This document shows, in pieces, positions 12,167 through 13,208 of a stretch of DNA of 13,208 nucleotides. The stretch's first letter is position 1. Each line of letters starts with the position of its first letter. Under the pieces are notes generated by a model. The model searched no databases, had not been told where the DNA came from, and saw only the letters and a program-made list of their open reading frames with translations. A program made the translations under genes and the position numbers. This DNA comes from DATGFB01 sp032160545 (GTDB taxonomy: Bacteria; Actinomycetota; Actinomycetes; Mycobacteriales; Jatrophihabitantaceae). The stretch is taken from assembly GCA_032160545.1 (NCBI GenBank), contig JAVHVN010000130.1:1-13208 (forward strand), given 5' to 3'.

Positions 12167-12739
12167 TCAACGCGACTCGCTCAAACACCGATACAAGGTT
12201 GCGCGCGAGACACCAACCGTGCGTGCAATTGCAGCAACCGAGTACTGACCTGAGGCATACATGGTCCTGGCCGCGCCAAGTCTCTCGCCAGTGAGGATTC
12301 GCGGTCGACCACCGACTCGCCCTCGTGCCCTGGCCACGGCCAAGCCAGCATTCGTCCGCTCGATGATCAGAGCACGCTCGAATTCAGCGAGGCTCGCGAA
12401 CACGTGAAACACCAACTTGCCCGACGGGCTCGAGGTGTCGAGTGATTCCTGCAACGAGCGAAGTCCGATGCCGCGGTCCTCGAGCAACGCGACGGTCTCG
12501 ATGAGGTGTCTCACGGAGCGGCCGAGTCGGTCAAGTCTCCAGATGACCAGTGTGTCGCCAGGCCGCAGGTAGTCGAGGGCGAGCTTCAGCTCGGGGCGCT
12601 CACGCAGGGATCCACTGGCGTGGTCCGTGAACACCTTTGCGCAACCGGCCGACGTCAGGGCGTCGAGTTGCAATGCTGGGTCTTGATCAGTGGTGGAGAC
12701 GCGCGCGTAACCGATGCGGGTGGGATCAGTTTCGGACAT
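12167..12739 (-). CDS. serine recombinase, resolvase/invertase type
   Basis: 190 residues, standard length for small Tn3-resolvase/Hin-type recombinases. The catalytic domain starts RIGYARVSTTDQDPALQLDAL (8-28), with nucleophile S15 and R13. IWRLDRLGRSVRHL (66-79) supplies the catalytic R68, D70 and R71, and VFASLAEFERALIIERTNAGL (113-133) is the long dimerisation helix E. GRVGGRPRILT (140-150) is the minor-groove arm, and a C-terminal helix-turn-helix (164-187, SVAAIARTVGVSRATLYRCL) binds the site. It either inverts or resolves DNA; the product class cannot be told from the protein alone. No large serine-integrase C-terminal domain is present. ATG 12739 has no good ribosome-binding site. No transposase gene is visible beside it. 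Its res or invertible sites should lie close by. Confidence 0.93.
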   Translation of the reverse strand: MSETDPTRIGYARVSTTDQDPALQLDALTSAGCAKVFTDHASGSLRERPELKLALDYLRPGDTLVIWRLDRLGRSVRHLIETVALLEDRGIGLRSLQESLDTSSPSGKLVFHVFASLAEFERALIIERTNAGLAVARARGRVGGRPRILTGERLGAARTMYASGQYSVAAIARTVGVSRATLYRCLSESR

Positions 12740-12915
12740 GCGTTGTGGTTATCACGCGGCTCGGAAAGTATCCAGGACTGCCAGCAACTACGCCCGGCCT
12801 TTTAGGTCACGCACGACGTCGGGTGCCAGCACCTGGATGGGCGTTCCCGGGGCTGAGAGCCAATTAGAGCGCCAAACGGGCAATATCCCATACCGCGACC
12901 CCGGCGACTATTTCG

Positions 12916-12932
12916 ACGGTCCAGGGGACCGT
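12916..12932. repeat. inverted repeat ACGGTCC/GGACCGT
   Basis: Perfect 7-bp arms around AGG. A T-rich run (TTTTGGGTTTTCC) starts nine bases further on the plus strand. Candidate recombinase subsite or weak plus-strand terminator; neither is proven. Confidence 0.35.
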
Positions 12933-13043
12933 ACAGGCGGTTTTGGGTTTTCCTCTTAAGTCTGCCATCCGACCGGGATGCGGAGTTCAGCTTTTCCAAC
13001 CACGTATGAAAAGAGTCGCCTGAGAACCCGAAGGTGAGACCGG

Positions 13044-13087
13044 AGCATTAGGGATCCCATATCCTCGCATACGGGATCCCTAATGCT
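13044..13087. promoter_or_regulatory. long perfect inverted repeat, candidate operator
   Basis: AGCATTAGGGATCCC (13044-13058) and its exact reverse complement (13073-13087) flank 14 bases. The stem continues past one A-C mismatch as TAT/ATA, leaving a six-base loop CCTCGC. Each arm also contains the 8-bp palindrome GGGATCCC (13051-13058 and 13073-13080), 22 bases start to start, about two helical turns. The right arm covers TAATGC (13081-13086), a -10-like box six bases before the ATG at 13093. This looks like a two-site operator that would block the promoter of the next gene. There is no T-run, so a terminator is less likely. Confidence 0.65.
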
Positions 13088-13092
13088 GTCCT

Positions 13093-13208
13093 ATGGCCAG
13101 GTCTACGTATATCGCGGTCAGCGAACCCAGTCCGACTGAGCAGCTTGATACATCCGTCACCTCTGGGAAACTTCACTCGAGGCTATCGAAGCGCGGACTC
13201 AGAGACAC
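13093..13208 (+). CDS. unrecognised protein, 5' part only
   Basis: An open frame of 38 codons runs from ATG 13093 off the window edge. It starts MARSTYIAVSEPSPTEQLDT and continues with a Ser/Lys/Arg-rich stretch. There is no ribosome-binding site, but a TAATGC box lies six bases upstream, the leaderless arrangement seen at several other genes here. I recognise no family from this fragment. Its position just behind a long symmetrical operator, and inside the integrated element, suggests a regulated element gene (repressor, replication or cargo function), which is inference only. With only 38 codons, a chance open frame is still possible. Confidence 0.45.
   Translation, partial: MARSTYIAVSEPSPTEQLDTSVTSGKLHSRLSKRGLRD

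Larger units (their letters stand above)
12740..13092. other. gene-free gap upstream of the serine recombinase
   Basis: 353 bases between two divergently oriented genes. Short frames exist but none has a credible start, codon pattern or recognisable sequence. The gap holds an imperfect -10-like GATACT on the minus strand (12773-12768), a 7-bp inverted repeat at 12916-12932 followed by a T-rich stretch (12941-12957), and the long palindrome at 13044-13087. Small serine recombinases often have their crossover site next to their gene, so a res-type site may be here. Confidence 0.45.

Noticed and set aside
12941..12957. GGTTTTGGGTTTTCC-type stretch as a Hin/Gin-like crossover half-site
   Set aside because: It resembles one half-site of invertase sites, but the required inverted partner (AAAACC) is missing on the left.
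12714..12999. Short frames on both strands in the gap upstream of the serine recombinase
   Set aside because: No ribosome-binding sites, poor start codons (GTG inside the recombinase region or TTG) and no recognisable sequence.
10428..13208. Second attachment-site copy or CRISPR array within the element
   Set aside because: I looked for another copy of the tRNA 3' end and for regularly spaced repeats to the end of the window and found neither.

Overview
The window comes from a high-GC actinobacterium (Actinomycetes). Evidence: strong codon bias to G/C in third positions, many GTG starts, TANNNT -10 boxes lying 6-7 bases before start codons (leaderless genes), and a gene order that matches the mycobacterial galU-moeA-rimJ-glpR / 5-FCL-fmdB(ruc)-mscL neighbourhood (Rv0985c-Rv0996 in M. 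tuberculosis, from memory). I cannot name the order or genus from sequence alone.

Region 1 (1-3823, minus strand): tRNA-Ala(CGC) at the left edge, then, reading right to left, galU, a MoeA/gephyrin-like gene (glp/moeA1), a RimJ-type acetyltransferase whose GTG overlaps the moeA stop, and glpR, a three-helix membrane protein. Glp and GlpR are the pair that in Corynebacterium links a gephyrin homologue to FtsZ and cell division.

Region 2 (3824-6557, mostly plus strand): back-to-back promoters drive galU leftward and 5-formyltetrahydrofolate cyclo-ligase rightward. Then come an FmdB-type zinc-ribbon protein with a disordered serine tail (homologue of the redox-regulated chaperone Ruc), a one-helix SAF/RcpC-like protein, mscL, a small acidic protein on the minus strand whose stop abuts the mscL stop, and an alanine-rich MT0933-like antitoxin-family protein.

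Region 3 (6607-8446): a minus-strand molybdopterin operon moaC-mog-moaE, tightly coupled through two GTGA overlaps, and a divergent thioredoxin. With moeA of region 1 this supplies several Moco steps; moaA, moaD and moeB are not in the window.

Region 4 (8587-10146): a SnoaL-like small protein and a GAF/LuxR-type regulator, divergently transcribed from an 87-bp gap with a perfect 6-6-6 inverted repeat between the two putative -10 boxes.

Region 5 (10380-13208): tRNA-Arg(CCT) with a tyrosine integrase ending 3 bases from its 3' end, an excisionase coupled to it by a TGATG overlap, an AT-richer gap with helically phased AATTA repeats, a resolvase/invertase-type serine recombinase, a 353-bp gap, and the start of an unrecognised plus-strand gene. 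That gene's leaderless promoter is covered by a 15-bp-arm perfect inverted repeat. GC content falls and codon use loosens across this region, as expected of an integrated element. Its other end lies beyond the window.
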